Positions 1 to 6,117 of a DNA stretch of 6,200 nucleotides are shown here, piece by piece. The translations under genes and the position numbers were made by a program. The DNA comes from Promethearchaeota archaeon (GTDB lineage Archaea > Asgardarchaeota > Lokiarchaeia > Sigynarchaeales > SOKP01), in contig JAHLWJ010000272.1 in assembly GCA_019057975.1 (NCBI GenBank), positions 1 to 6,200 of the forward strand, read 5' to 3'. The notes under the pieces were generated by a model. It had not been told where the DNA came from. It searched no databases and saw nothing but the letters and a program-made list of their open reading frames with translations. The first letter of the stretch is position 1. Every line of letters begins with the position of its first letter.

Positions 1-738
1 TCATTTTCTTATAAAAATCGCAATTGGCACGCTGGCTTCACGCCACTGAGCAATTTTTCCAGAGTATTCTAAGTTTAATTTGCTTCTACCATGATCACCG
101 ATTATGATCATTAGTGAATTCTTCCTTAATTGCTTATAATTACTTAAGATCCATTTATCAGTTCTATTTAATAATTTCTCTATTAAATCTTCCGGAGTTC
201 TTTGCTTTAATTGTTGCTGCTGTTTATGTAAGTTCTCAAAGTCTAGATAATGCATCCAAGATAGGTCAAAATTATTAATAACCTTTGCTGACTCCACCCA
301 AGTACTCATATCAGAATCTTTAGCAATAGATTTAGTTCCTCCATCATAACGGTCCAAATCTTTTTTCCGCCCAATAAAACATGATTTCTTATCGTTTTCA
401 TTTAAATGTTTTAAAAGGTGGAAACCATTCGGTTCCACATCAAACCCACCATATAATAATTGATGTAAAACTCCTAAGGTATAAGGATTTCTTGTGCTTA
501 GCAATAACATTACTTCTGCGCTACTAATCATGAATTCTGGTTTCATGTAGGTTATCTCAAACAATCCAAAATTATCTATTAGCTGTATACTTATTCGTTC
601 TATTTCCTGATATAGATCTAAAACACCTTGAACAGGTTCAGGAATAGTTTTTTGAGGAGGCTCAACATTTAATAATTTTAATATTGTTGCTGGTAGTTGA
701 TTCAAGTAGCATTTTAAAGTTTGAAGTTCTGAGCTCAT
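1..738 (-). CDS. Alkaline-phosphatase-superfamily protein, short, with incomplete metal site
   Basis: This complete 245-residue protein has its stop codon in the first three bases of the window. The fold is recognised from the order of motifs. A hydrophobic strand ends in LIDNFG, with Asp55 as the usual first metal ligand. A nucleophile region follows (STRNPYT, residues 81-87), then a YGGFDVEPNGF segment (96-106) matching the 'G..P..HG' region of type I phosphodiesterases. Next come a D-x4-H pair (Asp166, His171) and a GDHG motif (Asp215, His216). Family members hydrolyse or transfer phosphate or sulfate esters using two metal ions. The last conserved histidine, normally near the C-terminus before the final strand, is absent: there is no His after 216. 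The protein is also short for the family, so it may be atypical or inactive. No signal peptide or membrane segment is seen, so it is probably cytoplasmic. A weak AGGG lies 7 nt before the start. It is divergent from larC. The substrate is unknown. Confidence 0.6.
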   Translation of the reverse strand: MSSELQTLKCYLNQLPATILKLLNVEPPQKTIPEPVQGVLDLYQEIERISIQLIDNFGLFEITYMKPEFMISSAEVMLLLSTRNPYTLGVLHQLLYGGFDVEPNGFHLLKHLNENDKKSCFIGRKKDLDRYDGGTKSIAKDSDMSTWVESAKVINNFDLSWMHYLDFENLHKQQQQLKQRTPEDLIEKLLNRTDKWILSNYKQLRKNSLMIIIGDHGRSKLNLEYSGKIAQWREASVPIAIFIRK

Positions 739-787
739 AGCTGTGCCCTAAAATTTATTTTTAATAATTCTTAATATTATTAAAAAG

Positions 788-806
788 ATAATATAATTAT
801 AAAATT
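788..806. promoter_or_regulatory. Shared divergent TATA region between the phosphatase-like gene and larC
   Basis: The 116-bp gap between the two divergent start codons contains an AT-rich block around TATAATTATA (792-801). This is a perfect 10-bp palindrome, so it reads as a TATA box on both strands. Its centre (796.5) is exactly midway between the two start codons (A of ATG at 738 and at 855). Transcription starting about 25 nt away on each side would leave leaders of roughly 30 nt. The motif and symmetry are seen directly; promoter function is inferred. Confidence 0.45.
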
Positions 807-854
807 GTTATCACTTTAATTATTGAGTACATACCAATTTTAAAAAATAACAAA

Positions 855-2135
855 ATGAGAAAATTATATATTGATTTGAACAGCTCTGGAATCTCTGGAG
901 ATATGTTATTGGCAGCTTTGTTAGGAATAGTTCCTGAACCAGAAAAAATTTTAAAAGATTTAAGAAAATTAAAAGATTATTTACCTGGTGTTTCTCAATT
1001 AATTATTGAATTAAAAAAAATACATAGATCAGGAATTCAACTAAACCAGTTAAAAATTGAGATTAAAGAGAATAAGGGTCATAGGTCGGCACATACACTA
1101 CAAAATTCTCTAAATAAATATTTAAATGAAAACTCTTTTTCTAGTTCAGCTAAAAATTATGCTAACCAAGTTTTAAACTCTTTAATTCAAGCAGAAGCAG
1201 AAGTGCATGGTAAATTAGCTAATAAGATCCATCTACACGAACTCAGCTCAATTGATACTTTAATAGATATTTTAGGGGTTACTATGGCACTAGATAAAAT
1301 TAATGGTTTTGATGAAAATATTCAATTTTATTGCAGTAAGATACCTTTAGGAGGAGGTGAAGTTAATACCGCCCATGGCCTGCTAACAATTCCAGCACCA
1401 GCTACCCTAAAGATTTTAGAAAAGTCAAATTTAATAACTTTTGGAGGGCCTATAGAATCGGAATTGGTAACTCCTACAGGAGTTGCCTTACTAACAAGCT
1501 TAAATCCTGGATTTTTGGAGTATCTACCTGAGATGATGATTGAGAAATCAGTTTATAGTACTGGACAGAAGATATTTAAAGATTTTCAGAATATACTACG
1601 ATTATTTCTAGGGGAATATAACGATCTCGAAAGTTATAAATCTACACATCCAATGCAGAAATATGTCGATAAAGTGGCGATCTTAGAAACTGATGTCGAT
1701 GATGTCTCGGGAGAGATACTTGGAAATTTCTTCAATGAATTTAAAAACGACAAAGTTTTAGATCTTCAGATAATTCCAAGTTTAACAAAAAAAAATCGTC
1801 CCAGTTATATAATAAAGGTTTTGTGCTACCCAAAATATACATTTGAATTAATGGAAAAAATTATACATGAATTAGGAACTTTAGGGGTAAGATATAGCAT
1901 AATGAATCGTGTATGCGTTGATAGAACTATAGAAAAACATATCATAGAAATTAATAAAAAGGACTATAGTGTAAACTTTAAAGTCTCTTATATTGAATTG
2001 GAAAACAGTAAAGAAATAGTAAATGTTAAGCCAGAATATGAAGATATTAGAAAAATTAGTGAAGAGTCTGGAATTTCCGTGAGAAAGATACAATTCATTA
2101 TACAAGCTAAGATAATACAACTTTTTTACCAGTAG
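855..2135 (+). CDS. larC: Nickel-pincer cofactor biosynthesis protein LarC (full-length, DUF111 family)
   Basis: LarC inserts nickel into the pyridinium bis-thiocarboxylate mononucleotide in a CTP-dependent step, finishing the NPN cofactor of lactate racemase-type enzymes. This 426-residue protein shows the family signature throughout: NSSGISGDM (9-17), AEAEVHG (113-119), HLHELSSIDTLIDILG (126-141), LGGGEVNTAHG (165-175), IPAPAT (179-184) and ELVTPTG (203-209). The C-terminal half has LETDVDDVSGE (277-287), KKNRP (312-316), LGVR (343-346) and KPEYED (392-397). In Lactiplantibacillus plantarum the two halves (LarC1 and LarC2) are joined by programmed frameshifting. Here they form one uninterrupted frame, with a linker around residues 255-270. 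The start follows an A-rich leader with no ribosome binding site. Upstream it shares a promoter region with the phosphatase-like gene; downstream it converges on the TPR gene. No larE or larA lies nearby. Assignment is very secure. Confidence 0.95.
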   Translation: MRKLYIDLNSSGISGDMLLAALLGIVPEPEKILKDLRKLKDYLPGVSQLIIELKKIHRSGIQLNQLKIEIKENKGHRSAHTLQNSLNKYLNENSFSSSAKNYANQVLNSLIQAEAEVHGKLANKIHLHELSSIDTLIDILGVTMALDKINGFDENIQFYCSKIPLGGGEVNTAHGLLTIPAPATLKILEKSNLITFGGPIESELVTPTGVALLTSLNPGFLEYLPEMMIEKSVYSTGQKIFKDFQNILRLFLGEYNDLESYKSTHPMQKYVDKVAILETDVDDVSGEILGNFFNEFKNDKVLDLQIIPSLTKKNRPSYIIKVLCYPKYTFELMEKIIHELGTLGVRYSIMNRVCVDRTIEKHIIEINKKDYSVNFKVSYIELENSKEIVNVKPEYEDIRKISEESGISVRKIQFIIQAKIIQLFYQ

Positions 2136-2158
2136 TCATTATATTCAAGAAAAATTGT

Positions 2159-2177
2159 AAAAAAAAAGAAAAAAAAA
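2159..2177 (-). terminator. T-run terminator of the TPR gene
   Basis: Read on the minus strand, this is nine T, one C, nine T, beginning 34 nt beyond the TPR gene's stop codon. Archaeal RNA polymerase commonly stops at such U-tracts without a hairpin. No comparable T-run serves larC on the plus strand; the nearest is a T6 at 2122-2127, inside the end of its coding region. Confidence 0.5.
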
Positions 2178-2211
2178 TTGGTCTATAAATAAATTTCAGT
2201 ATTGGTCTGCT

Positions 2212-2754
2212 TTAATATTTATCAACTTGAAACTTATTTAAGTAGTACTCATCTTCAACCATTTCTTTGGAAAATTCTTTTAATCGAATTATTTCTTTTG
2301 TAATGTCATTGATTTTTTTTAGTTTTCCTAAATCTTGGAATATTTCTGATGCTTCTTGGAATATTTGTACGCTTTTTTCGTAATTCCCAGAGACTTCAAG
2401 ATCTTCAGCTAGAAACACTAAACCCTCAGCAGTTTCTACTTTTTTACCTAATTTTTTTTGAATCTTTAGTGATTGATAATGGCATTTCATACTTTCAGCG
2501 TGTTGTTTAAATACTGAGTATGTTCTTCCTAATGCCCTTAAAACTAAAGCTTCTTGTTCAGGTAAATTGTTTTCTCTGCAAAACTTTAAGATAGAGTCTA
2601 AAAATTGAATATATTCCGTGTTATTCTTTAATTTTGTTCGGTCTATGCGTTCGAGAGCCAATTCATAGTTATGCAAAGCTTTTTCGAGATTTTTATCCTC
2701 AAAAAAATTTTTTGATCTCTCAAAAAGTTCTTGATGTTCAATAGATGTGACCAT
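2212..2754 (-). CDS. Tetratricopeptide (TPR) repeat protein, 180 aa
   Basis: The protein is almost entirely helical and carries recognisable TPR units at about residues 7-38 (with the ALxNYELALE signature), 69-103 (LGRTYSVFKQ followed by HYQSLKIQKKLG) and 109-143 (LAEDLEVSGNYEKSVQIFQEA). Residues 45-68 form a further helical pair with weaker repeat character, and residues 144-180 form a charged C-terminal helix. No enzymatic motif, signal peptide or membrane segment is present, so it is probably a cytoplasmic protein-protein interaction scaffold. Its partner cannot be told from the sequence. It lies between larC (convergent) and larB (same strand, 269 bp upstream), which does not prove involvement in the nickel cofactor. 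There is no clear ribosome binding site. An AT-rich stretch about 45-65 bp upstream (roughly 2800-2820) could hold its TATA box. The fold is confident; the function is unknown. Confidence 0.85.
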   Translation of the reverse strand: MVTSIEHQELFERSKNFFEDKNLEKALHNYELALERIDRTKLKNNTEYIQFLDSILKFCRENNLPEQEALVLRALGRTYSVFKQHAESMKCHYQSLKIQKKLGKKVETAEGLVFLAEDLEVSGNYEKSVQIFQEASEIFQDLGKLKKINDITKEIIRLKEFSKEMVEDEYYLNKFQVDKY

Positions 2755-2840
2755 TGGGGTCTCAACTACATTCTTGCTCTTAGCAAATTTTAGTTTTTTA
2801 TTTAGATAAAAATAAGTTCAATTATTATTATATTAAATTA

Positions 2841-2986
2841 CATATTTATAGTTATGTATCTTAAATTATATGACTAGAGATATTGAAAAGGGGCAATTTA
2901 TGAGAAATTCTAATCTAAATCTTAAAGCATCTTTAAGTGTAGAGATTAACTTAGATAACTGTTTATTTAAACGAATACGTTTTTAA
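2841..2986 (+). other. Possible small transcript: nested hairpin and 28-codon ORF in the TPR-larB gap
   Basis: This part of the 269-bp gap is organised on the plus strand. TATA-like sequences occur at about 2841-2850 and 2863-2872. GGGG (2890-2893) sits 6 nt before an ATG that opens a 28-codon frame (2900-2986, stop TAA). Inside it, TAATCT (2911-2916) pairs with AGATTA (2943-2948). These enclose CTTAAA (2921-2926) pairing with TTTAAG (2932-2937) around a 5-base loop. Near the end, AAACG/CGTTT (2969-2973 and 2978-2982) forms a short stem running into a T5, like a small terminator. It could be a small RNA, a mini-protein gene or chance in AT-rich DNA. The encoded peptide has no recognisable family. 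Confidence 0.2.
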
Positions 2987-3023
2987 TTAAAGAGCATTCC
3001 CTATACTTTGCTAAGATTCAATT

Positions 3024-3809
3024 TTATAAATTTTCTGAAATTTTATTAGCAATCATCGCCGCAGAAGCCCCAGCACCAAATCCATTATCAATATTAACAA
3101 CTAATAATCCTGGAGAACAAGATTGTAACATGGTAATTAATGCTCCCTTTCCTTTTTCACCCATACCATATCCACTTGATATTGGAACTCCTATAACAGG
3201 AACATCAACAAGAGCTGCAACTAATCCAGGTAAAGTTCCTTCCATTCCCGCACACACTATTATTATGTGAACTCCCTTTTTAATCATCTCACTCAAAGGT
3301 GTAAAAATTCGATGAATACCAGCAATACCTACATCATAAGTTGTAATAACTTTACAACCCATAGCTTCAGCAATAACTTCTGCTTCAATTGCTACTGGTA
3401 TATCTGAACTTCCCGCAGTAATAATCCCAACAATTCCATCTTTTTTAGGAAATTCATAGGATTTTTCTTTAATTACCAATATTTTTCCAAGGTCATTTAT
3501 ATCAATATCATAATTTTCAGCTTTTTCAAAGGTTTTATCGATTAGAATCTTCTGATCTTCATTATAACGAGAGATTATTGCGAATTGTTTACTTTGTAGG
3601 AACCTCTTAGTAATTTCAATAACCATTTCTGGTTCTTTATTTTGGGCAAAAATAACCTCAGGTGTACCTGTCCTTATTTTACGAAAAATGTCTAATTTAG
3701 CTAAATCTCCGACTTCTTCAACATGATTGGCTCTTAATAATCTTTCAGCTTCTTCTATAGACATTTTTTTCTCAAGTAGTTTAGCGAGAATATCTTTAAT
3801 ATCACTCAT
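3024..3809 (-). CDS. larB: Nickel-pincer cofactor biosynthesis protein LarB
   Basis: LarB carboxylates the pyridinium ring of nicotinic acid adenine dinucleotide and cleaves its phosphoanhydride, releasing AMP and giving the dicarboxylated mononucleotide that LarE then sulfurates. This 261-residue protein has a helical N-terminal region (1-110) and a C-terminal domain related to the AIR carboxylase PurE. Signatures are ITAGSSDIPVAIEA (130-143), TYDVGIAGIHR (157-167), CAGMEGTLPG (186-195), PVIGVPISSGYG (204-215) and LQSCSPGLLVVNIDNGFGAG (228-247). From memory, L. plantarum LarB uses Glu180 and Cys221. Glu190 and Cys231 here fall in the matching motifs with a constant offset of ten. The length suits LarB (about 250) and is too long for PurE (about 160). 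It is transcribed away from pgk, has no strong ribosome binding site, and shows no obvious T-run after its stop. Its pathway partner larC lies about 0.9 kb away in the opposite orientation. Confidence 0.95.
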   Translation of the reverse strand: MSDIKDILAKLLEKKMSIEEAERLLRANHVEEVGDLAKLDIFRKIRTGTPEVIFAQNKEPEMVIEITKRFLQSKQFAIISRYNEDQKILIDKTFEKAENYDIDINDLGKILVIKEKSYEFPKKDGIVGIITAGSSDIPVAIEAEVIAEAMGCKVITTYDVGIAGIHRIFTPLSEMIKKGVHIIIVCAGMEGTLPGLVAALVDVPVIGVPISSGYGMGEKGKGALITMLQSCSPGLLVVNIDNGFGAGASAAMIANKISENL

Positions 3810-3954
3810 AATTTATATTCACAATAGAATGTGATAAGAAAAGGTAAATTATTTTGTATAGTAAGAGTTCTTTTATTTTGTATTTTTCTAATTTATAAAA
3901 TTTTTATAATTTATTAATTTTTAAAAAAAAATAATAACTATACATTACACATAC

Positions 3955-3964
3955 ATTATAAATT
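3955..3964 (+). promoter_or_regulatory. TATA box of pgk
   Basis: ATTATAAATT is a good archaeal TATA match. Initiation about 25 nt downstream, near 3985, would give a leader of roughly 25 nt that includes the ribosome binding site before pgk. The rest of the 200-bp larB-pgk gap is AT-rich and must also hold the larB promoter on the other strand. TATA-like candidates for larB exist at about 3851-3865 and 3889-3900, but they cannot be told apart. Confidence 0.5.
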
Positions 3965-3994
3965 ACCACTAATTTCAATTATTAATCCTAATTT

Positions 3995-4002
3995 GAAGTG
4001 AT
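3995..4002 (+). promoter_or_regulatory. Ribosome binding site of pgk
   Basis: GAAGTGAT matches seven of eight bases of GAGGTGAT, the complement of the archaeal 16S rRNA 3' end, and lies 7 nt before the ATG at 4010. It is the clearest Shine-Dalgarno sequence in the window and supports that start codon. Most other genes here have none or only a weak one. Confidence 0.65.
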
Positions 4003-4009
4003 GTAACAT

Positions 4010-5233
4010 ATGAAAATTGATTATACATCTTTTAAGGATGTGAATTTAAAAGGTAAGAAAGTCTTAATGCGTGTTGACATAAACTCTAACATTGATTTAG
4101 AAAAGATGGAAATAAGAGATTCACCAAGAATTCGCGTACTTGCCCTTGCTTTGAATCAATATTTTAAGAAAAGCGCTGTTATCATTCTAGCTCATCAATC
4201 TCGTCCAGGTCGAGATGATTTTACAGATTTAGATATGCATGCGAAGGAGATCGAAAAATATCTTGGTCACCCTGTTAAATTTATCAAAGATATATATGGT
4301 GCCCAAGCAATCCAAGCCATTAAGGATCTCAAAAAAGGAGAGGTTTTAGTCCTTAACAACGTAAGGAAATTTGAAGGAGAAATGAAAAATTATGAAGATT
4401 TTTCCGAAGCAGAAAACACAGAAATGATTAAAACATTATTTCCATTGGTTGATTACGTTATTGTTGATGCTTTTGGAGCGGCTCACCGTGCTCACGCATC
4501 GATTGTAGGATGGCCTAAGATGATGGCAGGACCAATAACCGACAAGGAATTAGATGCATTGAAGAAAATCATGCAAGGACCTGAAAAACCTATGGCTATG
4601 CTAATTGGTGGAGCAAAAGCTATAGACAAATTTAAAGCAATGAAATATAATTTTGATAATGATAAATTAGACTATGCTTTATGCTCAGGATTGACAGCTA
4701 TTCTGATCTTTGAAGCGTTAGGTAAAAATATGGGAGAGCCAAACCATAAAATAATAGCTGAAGATCTGGAAGCTAATAAAGATATGATTATGGAAACTTA
4801 TGAGAAGTACAAAGACAAAATCATTCTTCCAGAAGATTTGATCATTGATGACAATGGTAATAGAAAAGCAATTGAAATTGATGAGGCTGGCACTTATAAT
4901 ACTACAACAGGAGATATTGGCCCTAAAACAGTAAATAAATTTAATGAAATTCTTATGAAATGCAAAACTATTGTCGCAAACGGACCTCCAGGCATATTCG
5001 AAAAAGAAGTGTTTAGAAAAGCTACCAATGAAATTGTTGGTACGATGGTTGATGCTACTAAGAAAAATAATGCCCTTACAATTATTGGTGGTGGCGAAAT
5101 GGGTGCAGCAGCTTCAATGGCAGGAAAGGCTGACGAAGTTTCCTTCATTTCAACAGCAGGAGGCGCAATGCTTGAAATCCTTTCTGGAAAAGACTTACCT
5201 ATGATTAGAGCTTTAAGAGAAAAAAAAGTATAA
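4010..5233 (+). CDS. pgk: Phosphoglycerate kinase (archaeal type)
   Basis: The enzyme interconverts 1,3-bisphosphoglycerate + ADP and 3-phosphoglycerate + ATP in glycolysis and gluconeogenesis, in the cytoplasm. At 407 residues it has the normal family length. N-terminal substrate-domain motifs are VLMRVDINSNI (18-28, with Arg21, Asp23 and Asn25), AHQSRPG (61-67), NNVRKFEGE (116-124) and DAFGAAHRAHAS (153-164). C-terminal nucleotide-domain motifs are GGAKAIDK (200-207), ANGPPGIFE (323-331), GGGEMGAA (360-367) and STAGGAMLEILSGKDLP (381-397). The RVDINS form of the first motif is typical of archaea. Glu363 replaces the Asp of the bacterial and eukaryotic GGGD motif, which helps position Mg-nucleotide; many archaeal enzymes I recall have His there. 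A TATA box and a good ribosome binding site precede the start, and a T-rich tract follows the stop, so it looks like a single-gene unit. Confidence 0.97.
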   Translation: MKIDYTSFKDVNLKGKKVLMRVDINSNIDLEKMEIRDSPRIRVLALALNQYFKKSAVIILAHQSRPGRDDFTDLDMHAKEIEKYLGHPVKFIKDIYGAQAIQAIKDLKKGEVLVLNNVRKFEGEMKNYEDFSEAENTEMIKTLFPLVDYVIVDAFGAAHRAHASIVGWPKMMAGPITDKELDALKKIMQGPEKPMAMLIGGAKAIDKFKAMKYNFDNDKLDYALCSGLTAILIFEALGKNMGEPNHKIIAEDLEANKDMIMETYEKYKDKIILPEDLIIDDNGNRKAIEIDEAGTYNTTTGDIGPKTVNKFNEILMKCKTIVANGPPGIFEKEVFRKATNEIVGTMVDATKKNNALTIIGGGEMGAAASMAGKADEVSFISTAGGAMLEILSGKDLPMIRALREKKV

Positions 5234-5245
5234 AATATTATTACA

Positions 5246-5265
5246 TTTTTTATTATTTTTTTTTT
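5246..5265 (+). terminator. T-run terminator of pgk
   Basis: Starting 12 nt after the pgk stop codon there is a T6 (5246-5251), then ATTA-type spacing and a T10 (5256-5265). U-tracts like this end transcription in archaea without a hairpin, which should separate pgk from the tRNA gene. Confidence 0.6.
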
Positions 5266-5377
5266 AATATTAAGTATCTTTAAAGAGAAATTTGCTAAAT
5301 TTAATAAAATATTTATTTTTTAATGAAATAAATTACCTATCTATAGCTAATTTCGATATTTCTTATATTGAAATTAA

Positions 5378-5451
5378 GGGCCCGTGGTCTAGCCTGGTAT
5401 GACGTCTGCTTGACGTGCAGAAGGTCGTGCGTTCAAATCGCGCCGGGCCCA
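5378..5451 (+). tRNA. tRNA-Val (anticodon GAC)
   Basis: This 74-nt sequence folds into a full cloverleaf. The acceptor stem is a perfect 7 bp (GGGCCCG 5378-5384 with CGGGCCC 5444-5450), followed by discriminator A at 5451. The D arm has G10-C25, T11-A24 and C12-G23 with a T13/T22 mismatch, and its loop contains GG. The anticodon stem TCTGC/GCAGA (5405-5409 and 5417-5421) is perfect. Its 7-base loop TTGACGT puts anticodon GAC at 5412-5414, reading GUC and GUU valine codons. The T arm GTGCG/CGCGC has a standard TTCAAAT loop. There is no intron, and CCA is not encoded, so it must be added after transcription. No good TATA box is obvious; TATAG at about 5343-5347 is the best guess. No T-run follows before the next gene. 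Confidence 0.96.
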
Positions 5452-5462
5452 CTATAAAATTA
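5452..5462 (+). promoter_or_regulatory. TATA-like box between tRNA-Val and the membrane protein gene
   Basis: CTATAAAATTA begins at the first base after the tRNA discriminator and is centred about 22 nt before the ATG at 5479. That is close to the distance expected for a leaderless archaeal mRNA, so the membrane protein could have its own promoter abutting the tRNA. The alternative is readthrough from the tRNA. Confidence 0.35.
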
Positions 5463-5478
5463 AGAAGATAAGAAAAAA

Positions 5479-5958
5479 ATGCCAATTAGAATCCGTTGGA
5501 AATCAAAGGAATATTTTGGAATCGCATTATTGCTATTAGGCATGTGTGGGACGTTACAACTCTTTTTCATATATATTGGGCAATATTTTTTAGAGATTGG
5601 TAATTATTTTATTGTTATATTAGTACCACTTGGAATAACCTTGGCGACATTTTATGCATCCATAATTATTTTTGAGAGTTATGCTCAAGTTGAGAGAAGA
5701 GAGAAATTAAGGAGCCAATTTCGAAAATCAAAAACATACTCTTCAAAATTAGAGCAATTCTTAAATTTCCCAATAACAAGACCTTTAATCATCATATTTG
5801 CGGTTTTCACACCTATTTTCTTTATAACTTTCTATATATGTACTTTTTTTCTGAATAACACAATTTCTTTTTTAACTGCTGAAAATATTAGTGCCATAAT
5901 TTGCTTGCTAATAGCGAATTTAATCGAAAAAAACTATGGTAGAGTTAGAAGGTATTAA
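5479..5958 (+). CDS. Four-helix membrane protein of unknown function, 159 aa
   Basis: I do not recognise the family. Four hydrophobic segments are visible at about residues 13-33, 43-65, 102-124 and 133-149. The N-terminus is basic (MPIRIRWKSK). The long loop between helices 2 and 3 (66-101) is rich in Arg, Lys and Glu, and the C-terminus is basic (KNYGRVRRY). By the positive-inside rule both ends and the central loop should be cytoplasmic, giving an even-numbered topology with two short outside turns. No catalytic motif, metal-binding cluster or transporter signature is evident. The start lies 27 nt after the tRNA-Val gene with no ribosome binding site in between, which fits a leaderless message or processing from a tRNA co-transcript. 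Start, length and membrane topology suggest a real gene, but nothing shows its role. Confidence 0.75.
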   Translation: MPIRIRWKSKEYFGIALLLLGMCGTLQLFFIYIGQYFLEIGNYFIVILVPLGITLATFYASIIIFESYAQVERREKLRSQFRKSKTYSSKLEQFLNFPITRPLIIIFAVFTPIFFITFYICTFFLNNTISFLTAENISAIICLLIANLIEKNYGRVRRY

Positions 5959-6031
5959 ACAGATTCATAAATAAGGCGATTTTCTCTAATTATTGCAAAC
6001 TTATATATTGATATTACAACAATTAATAAAT

Positions 6032-6058
6032 AGATAAGAAAGATAAGAAAGATAGCAA
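6032..6058 (+). repeat. Three tandem 9-bp units, AGATAAGAA
   Basis: Two perfect copies (6032-6040 and 6041-6049) are followed by one with two mismatches (6050-6058), in the 159-bp gap before the final gene. The same 9-mer occurs at 5466-5474, just before the membrane protein start. It could be replication slippage in purine-rich DNA or a binding site upstream of the next promoter. Nothing in the sequence decides which. Confidence 0.5.
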
Positions 6059-6075
6059 CATAGGAATTCTATATG

Positions 6076-6088
6076 CTTTTTATAAAAT
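6076..6088 (+). promoter_or_regulatory. TATA box of the right-edge gene
   Basis: CTTTTTATAAAAT is centred about 36 nt before the ATG at 6118. Initiation about 25 nt downstream would give a leader of only about 10 nt and no ribosome binding site, a common archaeal arrangement. It implies the CPxC gene has its own promoter. Confidence 0.45.
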
Positions 6089-6117
6089 AAGTATTCGACA
6101 GATTATTTTGATTAAAT

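Noticed and set aside
1600..1680. Programmed frameshift between LarC1 and LarC2, as in Lactiplantibacillus
   Set aside because: The two halves are in one continuous frame, and no slippery run is seen at the junction.
1881..2120. 79-codon open frame on the minus strand inside larC
   Set aside because: It lies wholly within the strongly conserved C-terminal half of larC, and its hydrophobic, Tyr/Phe-rich translation is what antisense AT-rich coding sequence gives.
2122..2127. T6 run as the larC terminator
   Set aside because: It is inside the coding sequence before the stop codon and short; no convincing plus-strand terminator for larC was found.
3024..3809. Reading larB as PurE (AIR carboxylase of purine synthesis)
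   Set aside because: The length, the extra N-terminal region, and the AGMEG and SCxxG...NIDNGFGA motifs fit LarB, not the shorter PurE.
3885..3930. Palindrome-like TTTATAAAA sequences in the larB-pgk gap as an operator
   Set aside because: The symmetry is imperfect and made only of A and T in a very AT-rich gap, so it is not distinguishable from background.
4894..5148. 84-codon open frame on the minus strand inside pgk
   Set aside because: It is antisense to the nucleotide-binding motifs of pgk and has no family resemblance of its own.
4971..5204. 77-codon open frame on the plus strand, other frame, inside pgk
   Set aside because: It overlaps conserved pgk motifs entirely and is a frame shadow with no independent start signal.
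5410..5416. Intron in the tRNA-Val anticodon loop
   Set aside because: The loop is a normal seven bases with a perfect stem, so no intron is present.
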